In this document: one piece after another, positions 53,670-64,000 of the stretch
Layout of the letters: every line of letters begins with the position of its first letter
How positions within the stretch are numbered: position 1 is the first letter of the stretch
Origin: Liolophura sinensis
Taxonomy: Eukaryota; Mollusca; Polyplacophora; Chitonida; Chitonidae
Length of the DNA: 64,000 nucleotides
NCBI RefSeq assembly: GCF_032854445.1
Contig: NC_088305.1
Coordinates: 24,523,400 to 24,587,399 of the forward strand
Reading direction: 5' to 3'
Translations under genes and position numbers: made by a program
Notes under the pieces: model-generated
Told to the model about the DNA's origin: nothing
The model's database searches: none
What the model saw: only the letters and a program-made list of their open reading frames with translations

Positions 53670-54575
53670 CTTCGCCCTCATGAGAAAACACCCCAAGACT
53701 ATTCACGCATGAACATAATGGTGAAGGAAAACTTGTTTGACGCCACTGAACAACATCCGTGAATATACTCCACAAATCCCGCCTTACATTCCAATCATTT
53801 GTCTACATTTAATTCAGTTACAAAAAAAGCAAATATATATATATATAAAAGTATTTCCAGGTAGAGCTTTCATTGTTGCTTACTTCATATTTACATGTAC
53901 GCGCACTTTTCGATTAAATGCATACAGAATGAACGGGGACATTAAGGGAATCTACGGTCGCTACAGACCCTACCTAAATTTCGGCCTTGGATTACCTATC
54001 TTGCACAGTCAGAACCGACTCGGTGACGGTGCTGTATCCCTGTAAACCTTTCACGTTATTTCACCTAAAAATTCACACAAAAAAGTGTGGGTTCATATTT
54101 CATGTCAAATTCATAGTTTTAAGGTGATGTCATAGCTCTGAGCCAATCATCAGCACACTCTTTAGTCACGTGACTAGAGTACTGGAAGTGATAAACCAAA
54201 TTTAACCCAGGCGAGATAGGCCTTGAGTAAGGCGTCAGCAGGAATAATGGAAAAATATGGCTTTTAGGTTTAAGAATTTGTCTGGAAAAGTAATCAGAAT
54301 TCGTCTAACCTTCAAATAAAATAGTTTCATTGTTCTGCAGTACTTTAAACTTTGGAAATTGGCAAAACCTGCATTTCGCCAATTTGGCTCCATCTTATTT
54401 ATCCCCTCCTGGTTCTTTGCCAGGAAGAAGGATGCTGGTAGCTATAAATTAAGTTCATAAAACATTATTTCAAGTGCAGATGCTTCCATTTTCCAGCTGG
54501 ATATATTTGTACCTTTCAATCAAACCTCATCAAACACCATTTCCAGGTTTGAAGAACTCTCAGAAATAGGGAAGA
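53670..54575. other. Intergenic, no gene seen
   Basis: A short (TA)n is at about 53838-53847. Frames are short. Confidence 0.4.
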
Positions 54576-54587
54576 TGAGAAACTTAG

Positions 54588-54955
54588 TGAGTGAGTGAGT
54601 GCTTGGGGTTTAACGTCGTACTCAACAATTTTTCAGTCATATGACGACGAAGGAATCATTAGGGTGCATGCACGTGTAATGTGCCTCCTTCTTGCAGGAC
54701 GGATTTCCACCGCTCTTTTATTTAGTGCTGCATCACTGAGACGACTTACCGAAGGCAAGTAAGCCGTCCCGCCCGAGCCATTATACTGATACGGGTCAAC
54801 CAGTCGTTGCACTATCCCCTTCATGCTGAACGCCAAGCGAGGAAGTTACAACTTCCTCTTTTAAAGTCTTAGGTGTGACTCGACCAAGGATTGATCCTGG
54901 ATCTACCGGTCCCGAAGCGGAGGCTCTACCAACTGTGCTATCCGGGCCGGTCGAG
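54588..54955 (-). mobile_element. Family A SINE, full length with target site duplication
   Basis: On the minus strand: head GGATAGCACAGTTGGTAGAG (A box) and GATCCAGGATCAATCC (B-box region); body TCGCTTGGCGTTCAGCATGA; end TTGTTGAGTACGACGTTAAA, CCCCAAGC and (ACTC)n. GAGAAACTTAGTGA on both sides (from about 54579 and 54954) is a 14-bp target site duplication. Confidence 0.9.
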
Positions 54956-55409
54956 AAACTTAGTGAAAAATTTAAGCTAAAAAACAGTACATGAAGTCAT
55001 ATCACCTTCATATCATATGAAATACTCCTGAATGAAAAACAAAACAAAAATCATTGATTGATAATTGTAAACTGGGCACATTTTGTCCGATCATAATGTC
55101 AAGTTACAGTAACAAACCTGTCTTTTTGTACTAGATTTTGAAGTTGGCAACTCCAGTCTGTGGAGTTCTAATTGAGACCAGAACAATCGGGTATTGGCGC
55201 CTTTACTTGTACCTACAGGTCTCACTCGCACAAGCGTGGTGGTGAAAATATTGCCCAAATCACATTAAATGAATGAATAAATGAATGAAGGATAGTGGTT
55301 TAACGCCACTGGCAATATTTCAGTCATATCGTCATGATGTAAACAACATAGACAGAAGTTACTAGTATCACAAAACTGGTAGCACTGTAACACAAGTTAA
55401 CATCAATTA

Positions 55410-55760
55410 CACTGACTTGACAAATGTCAGCTCATTACATTCACTCAGTGAAAGTCAGCATATTATGTCAGCAGGTTACACTGACTGAGTAAATGCCAGC
55501 ACATTACACTGACTGAGTAAATGTCAGCACATTACACTGACTCAGTAAATGTCAGCACATTACAATGACTCAGTAAATGTCAGCACATTACACTGACTCA
55601 GTAAATGTCAGCACATTACACTGACTGAGTAAATGCCAGCACATTACACTGACTCAGTAAATGTCAGCAAATTACACTGACTCAGTAAATGTCAGCACAT
55701 TAGAATGATTCAGTAAATGTCAGCACATTACACTGACTCAGCAAATGTTAGCATATTACA
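55410..55760. repeat. 28-bp minisatellite, about 12 copies
   Basis: The unit contains ACTGACTCAGTAAATGTCAG and CACATTAC. It lies between the TIR receptor and the RCC1 gene. Confidence 0.92.
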
Positions 55761-55809
55761 CTTACAGTCATCCAAAGTATATTTCTTTATGCCATTTGTC
55801 AGCACATTT

Positions 55810-56015
55810 ACTTTGATTTATTTATTTGACTGGTGTTTTAACATGATACTTTTTAACTTACATGATGTTGGAAGGTCTGCCAGCAACCTGTGGATGGTCG
55901 TGGGTTTCCCCTGGGCTCTGTCCAGTTTCCTCCCACCATAAGGCTGGCCGCCGTCGTATCAGTGAAATATTCTTGAGTATGGCGTAAAACACCAATCAAA
56001 TAAATAAACAAATAA
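55810..56015 (+). mobile_element. Family B SINE with opposed 3' fragment
   Basis: 55812-55840 is a reversed tail (GATTTATTTATTTGACTGGT). 55865-56015 is a forward copy with GGAAGGTCTGCCAGCAACC and TTGAGTATGGCGTAAAACAC. Confidence 0.78.
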
Positions 56016-56184
56016 CTTATATGAGGGTTGTCAGTTTTATGACAGGAGGAAATCTAGCCCATTTCGTTTGAAGGTAGAGCATGTGTCGATAAACCAACAA
56101 GTGAAATGATATCATCTATCTACTGAATAGTCATTCAACACATGTTCAATGTCAGTAATGAAAGCTTTGAAAAGATACAAAATC

Positions 56185-56384
56185 TCAACCCTTCTCATCA
56201 GAGGGATTATCTGCAGACTCTGCAGTCCAAATAAGCGTTCCCCAATATCCACAGTTAACTCTCTCCACCACTAGATGGCGTTGCTTTAATCCAGTGACAG
56301 CAGTAAACCTGTCTCTTGTCTCAGTATCACCAAGTCCCAGCTGTCCATAGTTATTCCATCCTGTCATTAGCAAGTCCCCTTTAT
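56185..56384 (-). CDS. RCC1 gene exon D, last coding exon
   Basis: Encodes DKGDLLMTGWNNYGQLGLGD, then CGYWGTLIWTAESADNPSDE and KG-stop. The acceptor is TTTTTCCACAG. On this strand the nearest AATAAA hexamers are at 55817-55826, inside a SINE 3' tail. Confidence 0.88.
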
Positions 56385-59300
56385 CTGTGGAAAAACAAAT
56401 GAAAAAACAAACTCCAGACCGGGTTGCCACAGGTATGTATTTCAACACAACAAGTTTTGTTTTATATCTATCCACCAAAACATGCCTGTATTTATAGAGT
56501 AGTGAATAAATATGGGCTGATGTGGGTGAGTTCCGTTTCATGCTTCCGCCACATGAAAATAGTACGGATCCACATCAGCGCACATGACCTACTTACTATA
56601 CACCAAACCTGAATCAATTCAAACAACAGTCGCCAAAAATGAAAATTTGACACAAATAATTTTTTTGTATGAATGCCCCAAGATCAAGTACGGCAATGTC
56701 ATCGACTCATACCACAGTAATGTCACGTTGCTGATGGTGACTTGGTATGAACTCGCAATATAAGCACTGCTGGAATTAACTTGCAATATGAACATTGCTG
56801 GTATCAACTTGCAATTTGAGTACTGCTGGTATGAACTTGTGATATAAACACTGCTGATATGAACTTGCAATATGAGTACTGCTGGTATCAACTTGCAATA
56901 TGAGTACATTGCTGATATGAACTTGCAATATGAGTACTGCTGGTATGAACTTGAGATATAAACACTGCTGGTATGAACTTGCAATATGAGTACTGCTGGT
57001 ATGAACTTGCAATATGAGTACTGCTGGTATGAACTTGCAATATGAACATTGCTGATATGAACTTGCAATATGAGTACTGCTGGTATGAACTTGCAATATA
57101 AACACTGCTGGTATGAACTTGCAATATGAGTACTGCTGGTATGAACTTGCAATATGAGTACTGCTGGTATCAACTTGCGATATAAACACTGCTGATATAA
57201 ACTTGCAATATGAACATTGCTGGTATCAACTTGCAATATAAACACTGCTGGTATCAACTTGCAATATGAACATTGCTGGTATCAACTTGCAATATAAACA
57301 TTGCTGGTATGAACTTGCAATATGAACATTGCTGGTATCAACTTGCAATATGAACATTGCTGATATGAACTTGCAATATGAGTACTGCTGGTATCAACTT
57401 GCAATATGAACATTGCTGATATGAACTTGAGATATAAACACTGCTGGTATGAACTTGCAATATGAGTACTGCTGGTATGAACTTGCAATATGAGTACTGC
57501 TGGTATGAACTTGCAATATGAACATTGCTGGTATCAACTTGCAATATGAACATTGCTGATATGAACTTGCAATATGAACATTGCTGGTATCAACTTGCAA
57601 TATGAACATTGCTGATATGAACTTGAGATATAAACACTGCTGGTATGAACTTGCAATATGAGTACTGCTGGTATGAACTTGCAATATGAGTACTGCTGGT
57701 ATGAACTTGCAATATGAACATTGCTGGTATCAACTTGCAATATGAACATTGCTGATATGAACTTGCAATATGAGTACTGCTGGTATCAACTTGCAATATG
57801 AACATTGCTGATATGAACTTGCAATATGAGTACTGCTGGTATGAACTTGAGATATAAACACTGCTGGTATGAACTTGCAATATGAGTACTGCTGGTATGA
57901 ACTTGCAATATGAGTACTGCTGGTATGAACTTGCAATATGAACATTGCTGATATGAACTTGCAATATGAGTACTGCTGGTATGAACTTGCAATATAAACA
58001 CTGCTGGTATGAACTTGCAATATGAGTACTGCTGGTATGAACTTGCAATATGAGTACTGCTGGTATGAACTTGCAATATGAACATTGCTGATATGAACTT
58101 GCAATATGAGTATTGCTGGTATGAACTTCCAATATAAACATTGCTGGTATGAACTTGCAATATAAACATTGCTGGTATCAACTTGCAATATGAACATTGC
58201 TAGTATCGACATGCAATAAGAATGTTGCTGATATCGACTTGCAATACAAATGTTGCTCATGGTGACATGCAACAGGAAACATGTGCGGTATGGTAGCCTA
58301 AACGTTAAAAGATCGTCAAACGAAGGAGTGCAATGAAGTTATAAGTCACACCTTTATAAACCTGTGGCTTACTGTGTACTTTACAAATCAATATACAATT
58401 AAAATAAAATATTGCTTTTCATCATCAAATCCAGAAGTAATTCAGGTTTCAACAATGTGAAATGTCAAGACTCATCCCTATCCATACAAAAATACCTACA
58501 TGTATATAACTTCAGACATGGTTGCGACAAAAACTCCAAATCAAAACTTACTGACTTTTTCCACATCGGGGACGCCAAGGTGGTACTGCCACACAGGTGA
58601 GTTCATAGTTTTTTTTCATTTCCGAAAATATCTGATCACTGACGGTAAAATATACTTCAAATCAGGGATAAGTATAAAGATATATAAACCATGCCTCAAA
58701 AATGAAATTTAAAAACAAAAAAAATGGTATAACTCCAAAACTTTTTTTCCATATAACCAAAATCTTTGTACTAGAGTTAATTTCCATGTAACATTTAAAC
58801 AAGGAACAATAACTCGAATTTGCTGGACTGTTCCAGTAAACAGTGTGTAGACAAGTGAAGTGGATATTCTTTCTGGTTCCAGAAACATCTGCCAAGTTTC
58901 ATGAAGATCAGTTGAAAACTGTAGAAAAAGCTGCATTCACATGCACTTTCTCTCATTAAAGCTAAACCTTACATAATTAATGAAACACACATTTAACTCC
59001 AGCACAAATTTCTGCCCATACTCCTTCCAGTGCATGCATCCCTCTCTGCCTTTCACTTTACCTGACTGCCACCAACAGACCGGCTTGATGTTTAGAGCAT
59101 GTGATACTCACGTAGACTTGTGTAGGATTAGCCTCATCATTTTTCTCCTTCTGCAGCACTAATTAATCAGCACTGATCAATAAAACTGTTTTATAAAATC
59201 TCTACATAAAGAGAATGCATGTGTAGAAAGTATTATTAGAGACGAACGGTGAGACGGATTGTTTGTGTTTTCTGACATCATTTCCTGCCTCATCACACTT

Positions 59301-62300
59301 TGACCTTTGCACTGTTCCAGATTTCTGTACAAAATTTACTGTTGGTGGCTGTGATATAAAGTGATAGGTAAGAGAGTGTGCATGCGCTGTACAGAGCATG
59401 GTTTCTGTATGTCATCCTCCACAGGCCCAGTTTTGTGAAAATTTGATAAAAACGGTGGGAAATGCGTTTGTAAAAAATGATCACAGACTTACAGACGGAT
59501 GGACAGGTGCATATGTTTATTGTTCTATTTTCCAGAAATATACAAGGTATGCCACAGGGGTAAAATTCTTGACATTGCACAAAAATCACATAAATAAATC
59601 AATAACTACATGTATAAAGGGTTTCGTACACCTGACTAATGGCATTTGGGTGACGAAAGGTGTCTTCTCGGGTTACAGAAATAACTCGCACCTGGTTTGT
59701 CAAAAGTAGTAACAGCGCTGTGATTTGCTTTTTTTTTTTTTAATGTGTACACATTAGTTCACTTTGAACTACATGTAAGATGTCTTGCTTTAGTAAAAAA
59801 TGGTATGCTTGTTAAACTTTATTTGAGATACTTTATACATGCATCAACATATCTGGCCTATTGCTTCATAATGATGAATATGAAATTGTATTTCATTTAT
59901 GATTTTCACTGCAAAGGATGTAGGAATATATTGACATCCAGCTATAAAAAACTTGTACATGTATGTCAATGTAAAATTGGCAGCAGCAAGATTTGAACTC
60001 GCCACCTTACACATTACAAAATTCAGAAGATTACATTTATATGATTGGTGTTTTATGTTGTACTCAAGAATGATTCATTTATATGGTGGCAGCCAGCATT
60101 ATGGTGGGGGGAAACCAGGCAAAGCTCGGAAGAAACACATCACCATCTGCAGGTTGCTGGCAGATCTTCCCACTTACGGCTGGAGAGGAAGCCAGCATGC
60201 AGAAAATTACAAAACCTACCTGTCACAATGGCTGTGTGCCTGGACCCGCAACTAACGTCAACAATCGTCAACTCAGTGGAGAAGTTAACAAGACAAGGTT
60301 CACACATCAGCACAACCAAATCCTCGGTCAATGGCTCAGAGGGTTTATCAGAGGCCAGTTTATCATGCAGTGTTTTACACGGCAGTCCCAGCTGTCCACT
60401 CTCATTCCAGCCCCATACATAAACATCACCAATATCTGAAATAACAGTTGCTTCTTTGTTTGATTGGTTTATGCTGTACTGGTTTTCAAAAATTATCAAA
60501 ATGTTCTAAATATTCCAAGCAAACCTCAAAACACCTTTCTAAAATCATTAGAACTCTCAGAATCAGGAAAAATGGCAAATTAGTCATTTATGGTCATTTA
60601 GTGTACCGTGATTCACTTATACGATAGTGGCCAGCATTTATAGTGGGACGAAACCAGGTAGAGCCCAGCAGAAACCCATGACCATCCTCATACGGCTGGA
60701 GGTGACACAACATACATTTTCAACAAAACATATGTGGTGGAAAGTTTTCAACAAAACATGTGGTGGAAAGTTTTCAACATCGGGAAAGTGCACTAGCACT
60801 CCAGCACTAACACAGGCCATACACAGATCCTCTAGATGTCACCAGTGACACTTACCACTGACAACAACAGTTTGCCAGCCTCCAGGCCATACCCAGACCC
60901 TCTCTAGATGTCACCAGTGACACTTACCACTGACAACAACAGTTTGCCAGCCTCCAGGCCATACACAGACCCTCTTTAGATGTCACCAGTTACACTTACC
61001 ACTGACAACAACAGTGTGCCAACCTCCAGCACTAACACAGGCCATACACAGACCCTCTAAATATTACCTGTGACACTTACCACTGACAACAAACAGTGTG
61101 CCAGCCTAAAGCACTAACACAGGCCATACACAGACACTCTAGATGTCACCAGTGACACTTACCACTTGTAACTAAAGTGTGCCAACCTCCAACACTAACA
61201 CAGGCCATACCCAGACCCTCTCTAGATGTCACCAGTGACACTTACCACTGACAACAACAGTTTGCCAGCCTCCAGGCCATACACAGACCCTCTCTAGATG
61301 TCACCAGTGACACTTACCACTGACAACAACAGTGTGCCAACTCTCTAGATGTCACCAGTGACACTTACCACTGACAACAACAGTGTGCCAACCTCCAGCA
61401 CTAACACAGGCCATACACAGACCCTCTAAATATTACCCGTGACACTTACCACTGACAACAACAGTGTGCCACCCTAAAGCACTAACACAGGCCATACACA
61501 GACCCTCTAGATGTCACCACTGACACTTACCACTGACAACAACAGTGTGCCAACCTCCAGCACTAACAAACAGTGTGCCAGCCTAAAGCACTGACACAGG
61601 CCATACACAGACCCTCTAGTATATTACCAGTGACACTTACCACTGACAACAAAAGTGTGCCAGCCTCCAGGCCATACACAGACCCTCTAGATGTTACCAG
61701 TGACACTTACCACTGACAACAACAGTGTGCCAGCCTCCAGGCCATACACAGGCCCTCTAGATGTTACCAGTGACACTTACCACTGACAACAAACCGTGTC
61801 TGCCAGCCTAAAGCACTGACACAGGCCATACACAGACCCTCTAGATATTACCAGTGACACTTACCACTGACAACAACAGTGTGCCAGCCTCCAGGCCATA
61901 CACAGGCCCTCTAGATGTTACCAGTGACACTTACCACTGACAACAAACCGTGTCTGCCAGCCTAAAGCACTGACACAGGCCATACACAGACCCTCTAGAT
62001 ATTACCAGTGACACTTACCACTGACAATAACAGTGTGCCAGCCTCCAGGCCATACACAGGCCATCTAGATGTTACCAGTGACATTTACCTCTGACAACAA
62101 ACAGTTTGCCAGTCTAAAGCACTGACACAGGCCATACACAGACCCTCTAGATATTACCAGTGACACTTACCACTGACAACAACAGTGTGCCAGCCTCCAG
62201 GCCATACACAGACCCTCTAGATGTTACCAGTGACACTTACCACTGACAACAACAGTGTGCCAGCCTCCAGGCCATACACAGACCCTCCAGATGTTACCAG

Positions 62301-63593
62301 TGACACTTACCACTGACAACCCACACACAGACCCTCTAGATGTCACCAGTGACACTTACCACTGACAGCAACAGTGTGCCAGCCTCCGGCACTGACACAG
62401 GCTATACGCAGGCCTTCTAGTTGTTCCACTAGGGTCAGGTTCAGAGAGCTTTCTGTAGAGTTGTGACCCAATTGACCTCGGCTGACAGAAATGAAGAGAC
62501 AAATGACGTGAAACAGTTTGTTTAATAAACGGCAATACCCTAATTCCTTGGCAATTTCGCACACGAAAGGGTAACTCTGAGTAAAATTTAAGCACATTTT
62601 AAATTTGATTTTGGAGAAAAAACTACACTGGTTGGAGGGCTGAGTTTAAGGGCTTCACAAAAAGTACAGTTTTATCAGTCCACACGGAAAAATGTCGTCA
62701 GAATTTGATTGAATAAACATCTTACAAGCATGCGAAAAGGTCGAAGAATTACAATAAAAATAAAAAAAGATTAAAATCATCTTCATCAGACATATTTCTG
62801 AAAACTGGATCAAAAAATGCTTTACTTACAATTGTTTGCTTCAATATGATTCAGCATTTGAATATTACCATTCCAAAGTGTGCTTTATTGTCCATATTTT
62901 TATTTATTTATTTATTTATTTATTTGATTGGTGTTTTACTCAAGAATATTTCACTTATACCACAGCAGCCAGCATTATGGTGGGAGGAAACCGTGCAGAG
63001 CTCAGGGAAAACCCAGGACCATCCGCAGGTTGCTGCCAGACCTTCCCACGTGCGGCTGGAGAGAAAGCCAGCATGAGCTGGACTTGAACTCACAGCGACC
63101 GCATTGGTGAGAGAATTGTGGGCCATTACGCTGCGCTAGCGCGCTAACCAACTGAGCCACGGAGGCCCCTCCATATTTATATTATTAGCTGTTAGGTTTC
63201 AACTTCACCTCCTACTGGTTCAGTTACAACATCTGATTTCAGGAGGTTTGTCTGGTACTCAGGTAACATGAAGCCGTAGAAACCTTTGGGGAGGAGGGAG
63301 GTGTCCTTGGTATAGGTATAGTAGTTACAAATACAAACAACACTTAACCAAAATCAAATATTAACCAAAATCAAATACATAGTTTAAAACCTGAAAACAC
63401 CCCACAGTATCAAAGCTTACCTGCCCAGTCCACAGGTATAAATCTGGCCCGTCTCCGAGAGCACGACAGTATGTTCCTTCCCACAAGTCACCTGTGTCAC
63501 CTGACAGGGTAAACTCAGCGGATTCCATGTCACAAGAGGCTGCAGATCAGATGAATCTTTGTCCCTGAACTCCAGCTCACCACACCTGCCATC
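56185..63593 (-). CDS. RCC1-repeat protein, C-terminal four exons (5' part beyond right edge)
   Basis: Exons 63421-63593, 62360-62481, 60220-60435 and 56185-56384 join in frame to about 236 residues and a TGA stop at 56185. The RCC1 blade motif recurs: VTCGKEHTVVLSETGQIYTC, then GQLGHN; SAGGWHTVAVS, then YVWGWNESGQLGL; VSCGSRHTAIVTDKGDLL, then WNNYGQLGLGD; and a closing VNCGYWGTLIW. This is a seven-bladed-propeller type sequence, of which about three blades are in the window. The short total and the C-terminal blade resemble RCC1 domain-containing protein 1, but other RCC1 proteins are possible. RCC1-type propellers act in chromatin binding, Ran exchange or ubiquitin ligases; which applies here cannot be told. 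Introns 2 and 3 of this set carry large minisatellites. Confidence 0.87.
56745..58260. repeat. 28-bp minisatellite with higher-order structure, about 54 copies
   Basis: The unit is TGCTGGTATGAACTTGCAAT plus ATGAGTAC, with variants carrying GAACATTGCTGATAT and GAGATATAAACAC. It fills part of the last RCC1 intron, between exons C and D. Confidence 0.94.
58265..59985. other. RCC1 gene intron, no exon needed here
   Basis: Exons C and D join in phase without any exon in this stretch. A family E fragment lies at 59335-59405. Confidence 0.55.
60035..60210 (-). mobile_element. Family B SINE beside RCC1 exon C donor
   Basis: GATTGGTGTTTTATGTTGTA through CCCACTTACGGCTGGAGAGG. It ends about 10-15 bases from the splice donor at 60219. 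Confidence 0.84.
60220..60435 (-). CDS. RCC1 gene exon C
   Basis: Encodes DIGDVYVWGWNESGQLGL through VSCGSRHTAIVT, one RCC1 repeat. The acceptor is TATTTCAG and the donor GTAGGT. A minus-oriented family B SINE ends about 10-15 bases downstream of the donor. Confidence 0.87.
60595..60715 (-). mobile_element. Family B SINE, fragment
   Basis: TTCACTTATACGATAGTGGC, CCAGCATTTATAGTGGGACG and TACGGCTGGAGG. Confidence 0.72.
60838..62345 (-). repeat. Minisatellite built from the end of RCC1 exon B and its splice donor, about 20 copies
   Basis: Units of about 48-85 bp. On the minus strand each carries GGCTGGCACACTGTTGTTGT, CAGTG|GTAAGTGTCACTGG and AGAGGGTCTGTGTATGGCC. Longer units also include GCCTGTGTTAGTGCTGGAGG. 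These match the tail of exon B (codons for ACVSAGGWHTVAVSG) and its first intron bases. The array fills the intron directly downstream of the working donor at 62359. Confidence 0.9.
62360..62481 (-). CDS. RCC1 gene exon B
   Basis: A 122-base exon encoding SRGQLGHNSTESSLNLTLVE and then CVSAGGWHTVAVS. The acceptor is CATTTCTGTCAG and the donor GTCAGTG|GTAAGTG. Its last 40 or so bases and the donor are the parent unit of the 60838-62345 array. Confidence 0.88.
62895..63172 (-). mobile_element. Family B SINE, near full-length copy
   Basis: Read on the minus strand it starts with a tRNA-like head (GGCTCAGTTGGTTAGCGCGC as A box, GTGAGTTCAAGTCCAGC as B box). The body contains CAGCAACCTGCGGATGGTC and CCACCATAATGCTGG. 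It ends GTGAAATATTCTTGAGT, AAAACACCAATC and (AAAT)n. It is the best reference copy in the window. Confidence 0.88.
63421..63593 (-). CDS. RCC1 gene exon A
   Basis: Encodes DGRCGELEFRDKDSSDL through HTVVLSETGQIYTCGLG. The donor GTAAGC is good. The acceptor (ATATAGAG) lacks a strong pyrimidine tract, so the 5' border may be off by two bases (ATATAG|AG). Upstream exons must lie past the window. Confidence 0.8.
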
Positions 63594-63739
63594 CTCTATA
63601 TCAACATTATTTTATTTATTATTTATCAAATGTATCTTCATGCTTTTACACATGAAGATTATACCATCTATATCATCTATTTCATCTGCTAAAAAGTTTA
63701 ATTGTGAAGGAAAATAGAGCAGCACTCGCTGAAGGGAAA

Positions 63740-63950
63740 ACATAGCATGTTAAGAAAATGACAACCTTCAAGACAAACCACCGTACATTGCTATGCACTT
63801 GACAAACTTTCAGGCAAACTACAGCACATTACTAAGCACTTGACAAACTTTCAGGCAAACTACAGCACACTGCTAATCACCTGACAAATCATAATACATT
63901 GTTATGCACCTGACAACATTCCAGGCGAACCACAGCACATTGTTAAGCAA
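63740..63950. repeat. About 42-bp tandem repeat, 4-5 copies
   Basis: The unit resembles TGACAAACTTTCAGGCAAAC plus TACAGCACATTGCTAAGCAC. It is inside the RCC1 gene, upstream of exon A. Confidence 0.8.
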
Positions 63951-64000
63951 ATTTATATATATATATATATAACATTTTAATAAATACATAATCAATGTAA

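Noticed and set aside
54880-54952. Possible tRNA gene (A and B boxes)
   Set aside because: It is the head of a SINE. The sequence does not fold into a full cloverleaf with acceptor stem.
56619-58272. Several overlapping frames of 70-212 codons, minus strand
   Set aside because: They are products of the 28-bp array, repeat the same peptide in shifted registers, and fall in an intron of the RCC1 gene.
58560-58610. Possible cassette exon in the last RCC1 intron (minus strand, GTGTGGCAG acceptor and TCA|GTAAGT donor)
   Set aside because: Inclusion would break the frame between exons C and D, which join perfectly without it.
62836-63126. Short plus- and minus-strand frames over SINEs
   Set aside because: Similar peptides recur at many SINE B copies (for example HNAGRRRISEIFLS), showing they are translations of the element.

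Overview
The window is eukaryotic DNA. It has introns with GT-AG borders, many dispersed tRNA-derived SINEs and about twenty minisatellites. A short intronless Toll-like receptor, a multi-exon VWD/C8/TIL secreted protein and an RCC1-repeat gene fit a lophotrochozoan invertebrate, most likely a mollusc or brachiopod. The lineage is inferred from family content, not from a database match. No bacterial gene, CRISPR array or intact transposase was seen.

Gene layout. (1) Positions 25-25046, minus strand: the first 15 coding exons of a large secreted protein. It starts with a signal peptide at 25046 and runs off the left edge. The exons join in frame to 791 codons: EMI-like, EGF-like, TB-like, VWD, C8, TIL, VWD. 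(2) 30767-32192, plus strand: a small two-coding-exon gene for a charged 98-residue coiled-coil protein, with AATAAA 12 bases after the stop. I do not recognise its family. (3) 46678-48681, plus strand: a single-exon 667-residue receptor with signal peptide, few leucine-rich repeats, an LRRCT cap, one membrane segment and a cytoplasmic TIR domain. (4) 56185-63593, minus strand: the last four coding exons of an RCC1-repeat protein whose 5' part lies beyond the right edge. The genes look independent; nothing suggests a shared pathway or operon.

The rest is mostly repeats. Summed by eye, tandem arrays with units of 21 to 60 bp take up about a fifth of the window, usually inside introns. Three SINE families with different tRNA-like heads (called A, B and C here) share a related 3' end. 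There are also MITE-like inverted-repeat elements and several unnamed dispersed repeats.

The most unusual observation is that three intronic minisatellites, in two unrelated genes, have a repeat unit spanning the end of the upstream exon and its splice donor. The last unit of each array is the working exon/intron boundary, and the other units are many copies of an exon tail plus GTAAGT placed downstream. This is clearest in the RCC1 gene, with about 20 copies, and is also visible at the TIL exon and the first C8 exon of the VWD gene.
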